A stretch of DNA of 5,603 nucleotides from Natrialbaceae archaeon Tc-Br11_E2g1 (GCA_001564255.1 LKNC01000189.1:1-5603); one strand, 5' to 3'; positions 1 to 5,301 are shown, counted from the first letter of the stretch. Notes: generated by a model from the sequence alone, not told the origin. A program made the numbers and translations.

Positions 1-462
1 CTCGAGTGGCAGGTCAACGCCGTCAACGCCCCCCAGATCGCCGAGGACCGCGGCGTCGACGTCACCGAATCGAAGACCCGCCAGGCCGAGGACTTCCAGA
101 GTCTGGTCTCCGTCACGGTCGGCGACGGCGAGGAGACGGTTTCGGTCGACGGGACGCTGTTCGCCGACGAGGACCCACGCATCGTCCGCGTCGACGGCTA
201 CCGCGTCGACGCCATCCCCCACGGCAAGATGGTCATCACGCGAAACACCGACGAGCCCGGCGTCATCGGCCTCATTGGCTCCGTGATGGGCAACCACGAC
301 GTCAACATCGCCGGGATGTTCAACGCCCGTGAGACCCACGGCGGCGAGGCCCTGACCGTCTACAACGTCGACAGCCAGGTCCCCGAGTCCGCGAAAGCCG
401 AACTCGAGGCCGACGATCGGATCATCGGCGTGCGCTACATCACGCTGAACGGCCAGGCCTGA
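1..462 (+). CDS. serA: D-3-phosphoglycerate dehydrogenase, C-terminal part (5' truncated by window)
   Basis: SerA oxidises 3-phosphoglycerate to 3-phosphohydroxypyruvate with NAD+, the first step of cytosolic serine synthesis. Only 153 codons are visible, read in frame from base 1 to the TGA at 460-462. Full-length SerA of this type has roughly 525 residues, so the catalytic and NAD-binding domains lie outside the window. The fragment opens with WQVNAVNAPQIAEDRGV, a stretch typical of the SerA domain that follows the nucleotide-binding region. From about fragment residue 77 an ACT domain begins, with the signature RNTDEPGVIGLIGSVMGNHD and ending VRYITLNGQA. In this family the ACT domain commonly binds serine for feedback inhibition. 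The 3' neighbour is a convergent cupin gene 145 bases away. The family call is secure; the feedback control is inferred from family knowledge. Confidence 0.95.
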   Translation, partial: LEWQVNAVNAPQIAEDRGVDVTESKTRQAEDFQSLVSVTVGDGEETVSVDGTLFADEDPRIVRVDGYRVDAIPHGKMVITRNTDEPGVIGLIGSVMGNHDVNIAGMFNARETHGGEALTVYNVDSQVPESAKAELEADDRIIGVRYITLNGQA

Positions 463-505
463 TACTGTCGGACGAAAATCCTGGCGGATTTTCGCCGCCA
501 GTATC
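461..505 (+). terminator. Long imperfect hairpin at the serA 3' end
   Basis: Bases 461-479 pair with 488-505 around the 8-base loop 480-487. The arms are GATACTG..CGG..CGAAAAT and ATTTTCG CCG CCAGTATC, with one mismatch and one bulged base. The hairpin begins inside the serA stop codon (TGA 460-462). It is probably a transcription end or mRNA 3' stabiliser for serA. There is no clear T-run after it, so termination is inferred from position and structure. It could also be a dispersed palindrome. Confidence 0.5.
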
Positions 506-538
506 GAGACCGATGACCGACGCGTCCGGGCCACTCGT

Positions 539-557
539 CACCGGACAGCGTCCGGTT
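539..557. terminator. Small GC hairpin between convergent serA and cupin genes
   Basis: ACCGGAC (540-546) pairs perfectly with GTCCGGT (550-556) across a 3-base loop. A second copy of GCGTCCGG at 522-529 repeats 548-555 and could compete for the same partner. It sits between two convergent stop codons, so it may act as a terminator for either gene. There is no flanking T-run, so this is weakly supported. Confidence 0.3.
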
Positions 558-607
558 CCTCGCGGCCCTCTGTCCTCCAGGCGCTCAATCGGCTGTTTGG
601 ATGCCGT

Positions 608-928
608 TCAGGGCGCACCGATCAACACGAATCGACTCTCCGTCTCCCCATTCGTGATCTGGTGAGTCACGTCAGGAGCGATCCGGATCACGTCGCCTTC
701 TTCCATCTCGACTTCTTCGTCCTCGAGCGTGACGGTCGCCCGTCCCTCCATCAGCACGTAGACCTCCTCCTGGCCTTCCACCTCGTGATCGTGTTCTTTC
801 CCCTCCCAGCCGGGTTCACACTCGAGGACGGTCACGCCCACGTTCTCACAGTCGAGTTCGTCTCGGAGAAAGTGCAGTCCGTTCGTGTCCTCGACCGATC
901 GATAGTTCGTTTTGGTGTACTCTGCCAT
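608..928 (-). CDS. Small cupin-domain protein (single conserved barrel)
   Basis: This 106-residue protein is one cupin barrel. The first cupin motif is ECEPGWEGKEHDH followed by E55 and G62, giving G40-x5-H46-x-H48-x6-E55-x6-G62. The second is GDVIRIAPDVTHQITN (residues 78-93), with H89 as the usual third histidine ligand. H46, H48, E55 and H89 would bind a divalent metal. The exact substrate cannot be read from sequence; small stand-alone cupins include isomerases, dioxygenases and sugar- or ligand-binding proteins. I chose the ATG at 928 (MAEYTKTNYRS) because a TATA-like TTTATT lies 27-32 bases upstream and longer versions would add arginine-rich, low-complexity sequence. It appears to be its own transcription unit, convergent with serA. 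The protein is strongly acidic and cytosolic, with no signal peptide. Confidence 0.88.
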   Translation of the reverse strand: MAEYTKTNYRSVEDTNGLHFLRDELDCENVGVTVLECEPGWEGKEHDHEVEGQEEVYVLMEGRATVTLEDEEVEMEEGDVIRIAPDVTHQITNGETESRFVLIGAP

Positions 929-954
929 CGGGGTAGCCTGCCCACACCAGGGAG

Positions 955-960
955 AATAAA
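955..960 (-). promoter_or_regulatory. TATA-like box of the cupin gene
   Basis: On the minus strand TTTATT lies 27-32 bases before the cupin ATG at 928. That spacing puts transcription start at or within a few bases of the start codon, so a leaderless mRNA is expected. No Shine-Dalgarno sequence is seen. Confidence 0.55.
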
Positions 961-989
961 GTTTCGTGGAAAACCACGTGGCGCACGCG

Positions 990-1023
990 GTCGAGTCGCC
1001 GAGAGCCCTCGAGGCGACTCGAC
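990..1023. repeat. Perfect 11-bp inverted repeat (hairpin)
   Basis: GTCGAGTCGCC (990-1000) is exactly complementary to GGCGACTCGAC (1013-1023), with a 12-base loop. It lies 62-95 bases upstream of the cupin start and outside any gene. It could be an operator, an extruding cruciform or the remnant of a mobile miniature element. Role unknown. Confidence 0.6.
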
Positions 1024-1165
1024 GAACCCGTGCGAGGGATGAGCGAGTGAGCGTTGCGAACGAGCGAATCGGCTGGGGAGGCTGTGGCGCGGGTGGGAAT
1101 GAAAGGGGTCGCACCGGTCGATCCATCCCCGACGACGGTGAGCCGAACGAAGTGAGGCGAACGAC

Positions 1166-1190
1166 GGAAGACGAGTGACACGAGTCTTCC
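1166..1190. repeat. Short inverted repeat GGAAGAC/GTCTTCC
   Basis: GGAAGAC (1166-1172) pairs with GTCTTCC (1184-1190) across 11 bases inside the repetitive gap. Function unknown; it may simply reflect the repetitive composition. Confidence 0.4.
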
Positions 1191-1200
1191 GGAAAAGCAC

Positions 1201-1215
1201 GCGAGCGAAGCGAGC
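1201..1215. repeat. 15-base intergenic word, copy 1
   Basis: GCGAGCGAAGCGAGC occurs here on the plus strand and again, as its exact reverse complement, at 3291-3305 just after the ferredoxin stop. Both copies are intergenic. It represents a low-complexity word family typical of haloarchaeal gaps. Confidence 0.55.
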
Positions 1216-1405
1216 GCGCACAGCGAGTCGCGGATGGTCGAGCGAGGCGAGGGCTTTCTCTGTATTATCCGTATCTACACACCTCGACGTGAATCCGGAT
1301 CTAATCATTTCGAACACAGCCTGTGCGGATCGACTCGAGGGAGCGCCATTGCAGGAGTGGTAGCCGTTCGATGACGAGTTCGTCACAGAGCACGGGAACC
1401 GCACC

Positions 1406-1412
1406 TTTATTT
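1406..1412 (+). promoter_or_regulatory. TATA-like box of the DHH nuclease gene
   Basis: TTTATTT lies 25-31 bases before the ATG at 1437, the spacing of an archaeal promoter feeding a leaderless mRNA. This is the main reason for choosing 1437 rather than the upstream in-frame start at 1323, which would place the promoter inside the coding region. Confidence 0.6.
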
Positions 1413-1436
1413 CACAAGCCGAACCAAACCGGGGTG

Positions 1437-2882
1437 ATGGCTGGTCCCGTCCCCGAACTCAGAGCGCGTGCCCGGGCGTGTGCAGACCGTTTGCTGGAAG
1501 CCGATCGCGTCCTACTCGCCTCTCATATCGACGCCGACGGACTCACCAGCGCCGCGATCGCGACGACCGCCTTAGAGCGCGCCGGCGTCCCCCACGAGGT
1601 CGTCTTCGAGAAGCAACTCGACGAGGAGGCGATCGCGGAGATCGCGCAAACGGCGTACGAGACGGTCCTCTTCACTGACTTCGGCAGCGGCCAGCTCGAC
1701 GTCATCGGCGACCACGAGGCAGCCGGCGACTTCACCCCCGTCATCGCCGACCACCACCAGCCCGCCGAGACCGACACCGAGTACCACCTCAATCCCCTAC
1801 TCGTTGGCATCGACGGAGCATCCGAGCTCTCGGGAGCAGGCGCGAGTTACGTCCTCGCGCGTGCGCTCGGGGAAACGGACGAGGACGTCGACAACAGAGA
1901 CCTGGCCGCCCTCGCCGTCGTCGGTGCCGTGGGTGACATGCAAGCCTCCGGCGGCGAACTCCACGGCGCGAACGCCGAGATCGTCGAAGAAGGTCTCGAG
2001 GCCGGCGTCCTCGAGACGGGCACGGACCTCACGCTTTACGGTAAACAGACCCGTCCACTTCCGAAGTTACTCGAGTACGCCACCGACGTCTACATCCCCG
2101 GCATCTCGAACGACGCAGGCGGCGCGCTTCGCTTTCTCGACGGCCTCGACCTCGAGTTGAAACGCGACGGCGAGTGGCGCCGGTGGTCCGACCTCGACCC
2201 CGAGGAGAAACAGATCGTCGCCAGCGCACTCGTCAGGCGGGCGGTCTCGAAGGGCGTCCCCGCGAACAAGATCGAGGGGCTGGTCGGGACGGCCTACGTG
2301 TTGAGCGAGGAGCCCGTCGGGACCGAACTGCGGGATGCCAGTGAGTTCTCGACGCTGCTCAACGCCACCGCCCGCTACGACCGTGCCGACGTCGGCCTCG
2401 GGGTCTGTCTCGGCGATCGCGGGGAGACCCTCGAGCGTGCGCGCACACTCCTGCGTGACCACCGTCGAAATCTCTCCGAGGGGATCGATCTGGTCTCCGA
2501 GGAGGGTGTTACCCGCGAGGAACACGTCCAGTGGTTCCACGCGGGCGATCGCATCCGGGAGACGATCGTCGGCATCGTCGCCGGGATGGCGATGGGCAAC
2601 GACGGCGTCAGCCGGTCGATGCCGATCCTGGCGTTCGCCGAGAAACGCCCGGACGGGGACGGCACGACCGAGGGGGGCCCGGAGGTCAAAGTCTCCGCCA
2701 GGGGCACCCACACACTCGTCCGCAAGGGGCTCGACCTCTCTGCTGTGGTGGGGGAGGCCTCGAGGGCGGTCGGCGGCGACGGCGGCGGCCACGATGTCGC
2801 AGCGGGTGCGACCGTCCCGAAGGGGGCCGAACCGGAGTTCGTCGAACTGGCCGACGCGATCGTTGGCGAACAGCTCTCTTGA
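1437..2882 (+). CDS. DHH/DHHA1-family nuclease, RecJ/GAN-like
   Basis: This 481-residue protein is an archaeal RecJ-type DHH phosphoesterase, expected to degrade single-stranded DNA or RNA with Mn2+ or Mg2+. The N-terminal DHH domain shows all its metal motifs: SHIDADGLTSAA (H30, D32, D34), LFTDFGSG (D81), ADHHQP (D105-H106-H107) and VVGAVGD (D167). The C-terminal DHHA1 domain ends with the glycine loop GGDGGGHDVAAGA (447-459), which binds substrate. The length matches archaeal GAN/RecJ homologues (about 465-480 residues), which associate with the GINS replication factor and resemble Cdc45. Oligoribonuclease or phosphodiesterase activity is also possible, since haloarchaea carry several paralogues. 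The start at 1437 (MAGPVPELRARA) fits the promoter; an in-frame 1323 start would add 38 basic, serine-rich residues that look non-native. No operon partner is seen. Family certain; exact role inferred. Confidence 0.92.
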   Translation: MAGPVPELRARARACADRLLEADRVLLASHIDADGLTSAAIATTALERAGVPHEVVFEKQLDEEAIAEIAQTAYETVLFTDFGSGQLDVIGDHEAAGDFTPVIADHHQPAETDTEYHLNPLLVGIDGASELSGAGASYVLARALGETDEDVDNRDLAALAVVGAVGDMQASGGELHGANAEIVEEGLEAGVLETGTDLTLYGKQTRPLPKLLEYATDVYIPGISNDAGGALRFLDGLDLELKRDGEWRRWSDLDPEEKQIVASALVRRAVSKGVPANKIEGLVGTAYVLSEEPVGTELRDASEFSTLLNATARYDRADVGLGVCLGDRGETLERARTLLRDHRRNLSEGIDLVSEEGVTREEHVQWFHAGDRIRETIVGIVAGMAMGNDGVSRSMPILAFAEKRPDGDGTTEGGPEVKVSARGTHTLVRKGLDLSAVVGEASRAVGGDGGGHDVAAGATVPKGAEPEFVELADAIVGEQLS

Positions 2883-2935
2883 GACGCCGTCACGACCGTC
2901 GAGTGGGGCGGCGCGAGGTGGCCGCGATCGGACGG

Positions 2936-2952
2936 GGACGAACGGGTCGTCC
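2936..2952 (+). terminator. Short hairpin after the DHH gene
   Basis: GGACGA (2936-2941) pairs with TCGTCC (2947-2952) across ACGGG, 54 bases past the DHH stop. It could mark transcription end, but no T-run follows, so support is weak. The rest of 2883-3042 shows no gene. Confidence 0.25.
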
Positions 2953-3014
2953 ATCGGGAACACTACGAGCCCTGATCCGAGGACGAACCGACGCCACAGA
3001 CGGGGCGTCAAGGA

Positions 3015-3018
3015 TTTA
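3015..3018 (+). promoter_or_regulatory. TATA-like element of the ferredoxin gene
   Basis: GGATTTACG has its TTTA core 25-28 bases before the ATG at 3043. The match is weak in sequence but exact in spacing, and agrees with a leaderless start as in neighbouring genes. Confidence 0.4.
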
Positions 3019-3042
3019 CGCCGGTGCGCCGAACGTTCGGGT

Positions 3043-3288
3043 ATGGAAGTCGAATTCGACGAGGACACTTGCATCGGGATGTACCAGTGTGTCGCGGAGT
3101 GGGACGGGTTCAGCAAGGACAAGTCAGCGGGGAAGGCGATCCTCGAGGACAGTGAGGAGGTCGAAGACGGCGTGTTCGTCCGCGAGGTGCCGGAGGACGC
3201 CGAACTCGACGCGAAGTTCGCCGCCCGCACCTGCCCCGTCGACGCGATCACGATCTACGACGACGACGGCGAACAACTGATCCCGTAA
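3043..3288 (+). CDS. Small three-cysteine ferredoxin, probably [3Fe-4S]
   Basis: This 81-residue acidic protein is a single-cluster ferredoxin, a cytosolic one-electron carrier. The cluster ligands are C10 and C16 in CIGMYQC, and C64 in TCPVDAI. Where a four-cysteine [4Fe-4S] ferredoxin has CxxCxxC, this protein has Met at position 13, so only three cysteines are available. That pattern (C-x5-C then CP) resembles the [3Fe-4S] ferredoxins of actinobacterial cytochrome P450 systems and predicts a [3Fe-4S] cluster. The partner is unknown; no reductase or P450 gene lies in the window. The ATG at 3043 is preceded by a TATA-like element at leaderless spacing, and the protein begins MEVEFDEDTC, putting the first ligand at the usual position near the N terminus. 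The stop is TAA at 3286-3288. It may be transcribed alone, 160 bases after the DHH gene. Confidence 0.88.
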   Translation: MEVEFDEDTCIGMYQCVAEWDGFSKDKSAGKAILEDSEEVEDGVFVREVPEDAELDAKFAARTCPVDAITIYDDDGEQLIP

Positions 3289-3290
3289 CG

Positions 3291-3305
3291 GCTCGCTTCG
3301 CTCGC
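3291..3305. repeat. 15-base intergenic word, copy 2 (inverted)
   Basis: GCTCGCTTCGCTCGC is the exact reverse complement of 1201-1215. It begins two bases after the ferredoxin stop codon. Confidence 0.5.
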
Positions 3306-3339
3306 CGTTGGGCGATACATTGCTTCTAGTGTGCTGTCC

Positions 3340-3361
3340 GGGACGGACAGGCGTCCGTCTC
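3340..3361 (+). terminator. Hairpin between convergent ferredoxin and aminotransferase genes
   Basis: GGGACGGAC (3340-3348) pairs with GTCCGTCTC (3353-3361) around the loop AGGC, with 9 pairs including one G-U. It lies about 50 bases after the ferredoxin stop and likely ends its transcript. On the other strand it is preceded by the T-rich stretch TATTTTACTGTCTTTC (3365-3380 reversed), which lies just beyond the ancestral aminotransferase stop and may serve that gene. Confidence 0.5.
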
Positions 3362-3395
3362 TCTGAAAGACAGTAAAATACCGCGTCGCCTGTGG

Positions 3396-3458
3396 TTACA
3401 GGTCGGCGACGTCCTCGATCGCGTCGGTCAGTTGCTTGATGCTCTCGAGGTCGTGTTA
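3396..3458 (-). pseudogene. Severed 3' end of the aminotransferase reading frame
   Basis: Reading on past the TAA at 3456-3458 in the same frame gives 19 more codons, HDLESIKQLTDAIEDVADL, then TAA at 3396-3398. Eighteen of these 19 codons end in G or C, and the residues are acidic and predict an amphipathic helix. This is what the last helix of a class V aminotransferase should look like. The segment therefore looks like genuine coding sequence separated from its gene by one nonsense change, for example GAA to TAA. A sequencing error would look the same. Confidence 0.75.
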
Positions 3459-4508
3459 GCCCATGTGGCCGATGCGGAACGTCTTTTCGCCCAGTTGCGA
3501 GCCGTAGCCGTTCGAGAAGACCATGTCGTACTCCTCGCTTACGGCCTCGATCGTCTCGGCGACGTCGATCCCCTGGGTGTTCTCGATACAGCTCACTGTC
3601 TGTGATTCGTACCCTTCCTCGGGGAAGGTATCGAAGTGCTCGCGGGCCCACTCGCGGGTGTACTCGGCCATCTCGCGGTGGCGGGCGTCGCGGGCCTCGT
3701 GGCCTTCCTCGAGCATGCGTTTCATCTGTTCTCGGTAGGCGAGCATGATCGGGATCGCCGGCGTCGAGTGAGTCTGGCCCTTCCGGTCGTAGTAGTCGAG
3801 ACAGCGCTGGAAGCCCCCATACCACGAGGCGGAGTCGTTCTCGAGTTCGCGCTCGTAGGCGTCGTCGCTGACGACACAGACGGCAAGTCCCGGCGGCATC
3901 GCGAACGCCTTCTGGGTCGAGGTGAAGATGACGTCGACGTTGTGCTCGTCGATGTCGACGAAGTCGCCACCGAGTGCGGAGACGGCGTCGACGACGAAGT
4001 AGGTGTCCGGATATTCCGCGACGACGTCACCGATCTCTTCGATGGGGTTTCGGACGCCCGTGGAACTCTCGTTCATGACGGTCGCGACGACGTCGTAGTG
4101 GGTGTCACTTTCCTCGAGTTCCGCGCGGATGTCCTCGGGCTTGATCGCCTCCCCCCACTCGTACTCGAGGCGGTCGACGCTCTTGCCCAGTCGCTCGGCG
4201 ACGTTGGCGTGGCGCTCGCTGAAGCTGCCACAGGTCGGAACGAGGATGTTCTCGTCGACGAGGTTCAGCGTCGAGGCCTCCCAGAACTCAGTGCCCGAAC
4301 CCGTGAGGATAATGACGTCGTTGTCGGTGCCGAGGAACTCCTTCGTGTCCTCGACGATGGTCGTATAGAGGTCGGTCATCCGGTCCATCCGGTGGCCGAA
4401 CATCGGCTGGCACATCGCCTCGATGACGTCCTCCCGTACCTCGGTCGGGCCCGGAATGTACAGCGTCTTCTCCGGATAGTCGTCTTTGTACTCTCGGTTG
4501 TTGCTCAC
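3456..4508 (-). CDS. Class V PLP aminotransferase (alanine-glyoxylate/serine-pyruvate/aspartate type), C-terminally truncated by premature TAA
   Basis: This enzyme should transfer amino groups between small amino acids and 2-oxo acids using pyridoxal phosphate, in the cytosol. From the GTG at 4508 it has 350 residues. Visible class V marks are YIPGPTEVRE near the N terminus, TGSGTEFWEA (phosphate loop), VVDAVSALGG (D174 to the pyridine nitrogen), FTSTQKAFAMPPGLA (K200, Schiff-base lysine) and FRIGHMG (R345, substrate carboxylate) at the very end. Homologues continue about 20 residues past RIGHMG, and the lost 19 codons are present after the stop. I chose GTG 4508 because AGGTGG (minus strand, 4519-4514) sits 5 bases upstream; the alternative GTG at 4517 lies within that Shine-Dalgarno. 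Methanogen relatives act on phosphohydroxypyruvate, so a serine-pathway role beside serA is possible but unproven. Activity may be reduced or lost. Confidence 0.88.
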   Translation of the reverse strand: MSNNREYKDDYPEKTLYIPGPTEVREDVIEAMCQPMFGHRMDRMTDLYTTIVEDTKEFLGTDNDVIILTGSGTEFWEASTLNLVDENILVPTCGSFSERHANVAERLGKSVDRLEYEWGEAIKPEDIRAELEESDTHYDVVATVMNESSTGVRNPIEEIGDVVAEYPDTYFVVDAVSALGGDFVDIDEHNVDVIFTSTQKAFAMPPGLAVCVVSDDAYERELENDSASWYGGFQRCLDYYDRKGQTHSTPAIPIMLAYREQMKRMLEEGHEARDARHREMAEYTREWAREHFDTFPEEGYESQTVSCIENTQGIDVAETIEAVSEEYDMVFSNGYGSQLGEKTFRIGHMG

Positions 4509-4513
4509 GTAAA

Positions 4514-4519
4514 CCACCT
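4514..4519 (-). promoter_or_regulatory. Shine-Dalgarno deciding the aminotransferase start
   Basis: Minus-strand AGGTGG, a match to GGAGGTGAT, lies 5 bases before GTG at 4508 (spacer TTTAC). It is the only clear ribosome binding site among the complete genes here and argues for 4508 over the GTG at 4517. Confidence 0.6.
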
Positions 4520-4550
4520 GATACGGCCTACTGGGGCGCGAGGGGGTATG

Positions 4551-4559
4551 GTACTTTTG
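4551..4559 (-). promoter_or_regulatory. Possible TATA-like box of the aminotransferase gene
   Basis: Minus-strand CAAAAGTAC lies 43-51 bases before the GTG at 4508. Transcription would then begin near 4526, leaving a leader of roughly 18 bases that includes the Shine-Dalgarno. Plausible but the match is moderate. Confidence 0.35.
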
Positions 4560-4583
4560 ATGGGGCGTCGAACGGGTCGTGAC

Positions 4584-4609
4584 CCGACCGTGTCACCCCC
4601 GACGGTCGG
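4584..4609 (-). terminator. Perfect 8-bp hairpin between halocyanin and aminotransferase genes
   Basis: CCGACCGT (4584-4591) pairs exactly with ACGGTCGG (4602-4609) across 10 bases. It lies about 95 bases past the halocyanin stop and upstream of the aminotransferase promoter. It may back up termination or serve as an operator. Confidence 0.3.
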
Positions 4610-4662
4610 TGAGACCTGTCGGCCCGGTCGGACGTGTGCGGTCGCTACCGTTCGTGTCCGGG

Positions 4663-4668
4663 AAAAAA
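4663..4668 (-). terminator. T6 terminator of the halocyanin gene
   Basis: On the minus strand CGATTTTTTCCCGG gives a run of six T, 36 bases after the halocyanin TAA. Archaeal RNA polymerase commonly ends at such U-rich runs without needing a hairpin. Confidence 0.55.
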
Positions 4669-4703
4669 TCGGAGAGCAGTCGTCGGTGGGTCCGCGAGGG
4701 GAG

Positions 4704-5276
4704 TTACTCGTCTTCGCCGTTCTCGTCGTCGCCGTTCTCCTCTTCCTCGTCGTCGCCGTTCTCCTCTTCCTCGTCGTCGCCGTTCTCACCTTCGACGATC
4801 TCGAACGGACCGCGCATTGCGTCGGGGTGGGGTCGGCAGACGTACTCGGCCATCTCCTCGGTGGCCGTGAACTCGAGGATCTGGTCGTCGGGTTCCTCGT
4901 CGGTGACGTCTTCGGTCGAGAGGTCGTCGATAACCTCGTCGTCGTCGTCGACGATTTCGATGTTGTGCACCCCGCCGTCACCGACCTCCCAGCCGATTTC
5001 GTACTCCTCGCCTTCCTGGAGGATGAACGTCGGGTTCTGTGCACCCTCGATTTCCGCGGGCTCCTGGCCGACCCAGCCGCTCGTAATCGCTTCCAGGAGC
5101 ATCGTCTCGCCGGGCTCGACCTCGACTTCGTCGGCACCGTTGCCGTTATCGTCGTCGTCCCCGTTGGCATCGTCGTCGTCGCCGTTTCCTGTACACCCTG
5201 CGACGACCGCCGTCGCGGTCGCAGCGCCTGCGAGCTTCATGACCGTTCGCCGTGAGATCGAATCTTCTCGTGCCAT
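4704..5276 (-). CDS. Halocyanin-like Tat lipoprotein, blue-copper domain with hyperacidic C-terminal tail
   Basis: This 190-residue protein is a membrane-anchored, extracellular electron carrier with a type I copper site. It opens with a Tat signal (SRRTVMK, residues 8-14), a hydrophobic stretch and a lipobox VAGC, with C28 as the lipidated residue. An Asp/Gly/Asn linker follows (about 29-50). The cupredoxin domain spans about 51-162, with copper ligands H104 (GGVHNIEI), C147, H150 and M154 (YVCRPHPDAMRG). In halocyanins the domain normally ends soon after the Met ligand. Here 28 more residues follow, almost all Glu, Asp, Gly and Asn, built from NGDDEEEE repeats. The ATG at 5276 was chosen over the adjacent TTG at 5279 because it is a standard start and has a TATA-like box at leaderless spacing. 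The redox partner is not in view; a terminal oxidase or another membrane complex is usual. Family call firm. Confidence 0.92.
   Translation of the reverse strand: MAREDSISRRTVMKLAGAATATAVVAGCTGNGDDDDANGDDDDNGNGADEVEVEPGETMLLEAITSGWVGQEPAEIEGAQNPTFILQEGEEYEIGWEVGDGGVHNIEIVDDDDEVIDDLSTEDVTDEEPDDQILEFTATEEMAEYVCRPHPDAMRGPFEIVEGENGDDEEEENGDDEEEENGDDENGEDE
4715..4787 (-). repeat. 24-bp tandem repeat encoding the acidic tail
   Basis: Two perfect 24-bp units (4730-4753 and 4754-4777) are followed by a 10-base partial unit (4778-4787) and preceded by a shortened unit missing 9 bases (4715-4729). Each full unit encodes eight residues, NGDDEEEE in register. Being a multiple of three, copy changes keep the frame and would only lengthen or shorten the tail. 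Confidence 0.85.
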
Positions 5277-5301
5277 CAATATGTAATTAGCCTCAAGGGT
5301 A

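Larger units (their letters stand above)
929..1436. other. 508-base non-coding gap with purine-rich repeat filler
   Basis: No convincing gene is visible on either strand between the divergent cupin and DHH genes. Open frames here give Arg/Ser-rich, low-complexity translations unlike haloarchaeal proteins. From about 1020 to 1255 the plus strand is full of GAGCGA/GCGAAC-type words, for example GATGAGCGAGTGAGCG at 1038-1053, GTGAGGCGAACGACGG at 1152-1167 and GCGAGCGAAGCGAGC at 1201-1215. Such words are common between haloarchaeal genes and have no settled function. Bases 1256-1330 are AT-richer. The gap carries promoters at both ends. Confidence 0.7.

Noticed and set aside
608..1126. A longer start for the cupin protein at 1126
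   Set aside because: The added 66 residues are Arg/Ser/Pro-rich, translate the repeat-filled gap, and would contain the TATA-like box.
832..1404. A 190-residue minus-strand open frame over the divergent gap, and similar ones nearby
   Set aside because: The translation is Arg/Ser-rich low-complexity sequence with no acidic bias, contrary to haloarchaeal proteins. It overlaps the cupin gene out of frame.
1323..1436. A longer start for the DHH nuclease at 1323
   Set aside because: It would add 38 basic, serine-rich residues and put the TATA-like box inside the gene. The ATG at 1437 has the expected promoter spacing and begins the conserved protein.
2067..3251. A 394-residue minus-strand open frame
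   Set aside because: It is antisense to the DHH nuclease and ferredoxin, whose motifs are intact. Long antisense frames are expected at this GC content.
4715..4787. The 24-bp tandem repeat as a CRISPR array
   Set aside because: The units are directly adjacent with no spacers, lie in frame inside a gene and encode the acidic tail.
3636..5255. A 539-residue plus-strand open frame with hydrophobic repeats that look like membrane segments
   Set aside because: It lies opposite the aminotransferase and halocyanin genes. Its hydrophobic runs are the reverse complement of the acidic Asp/Glu codon repeats, and it spans the gap between the two genes. It is a shadow of GC-rich coding.
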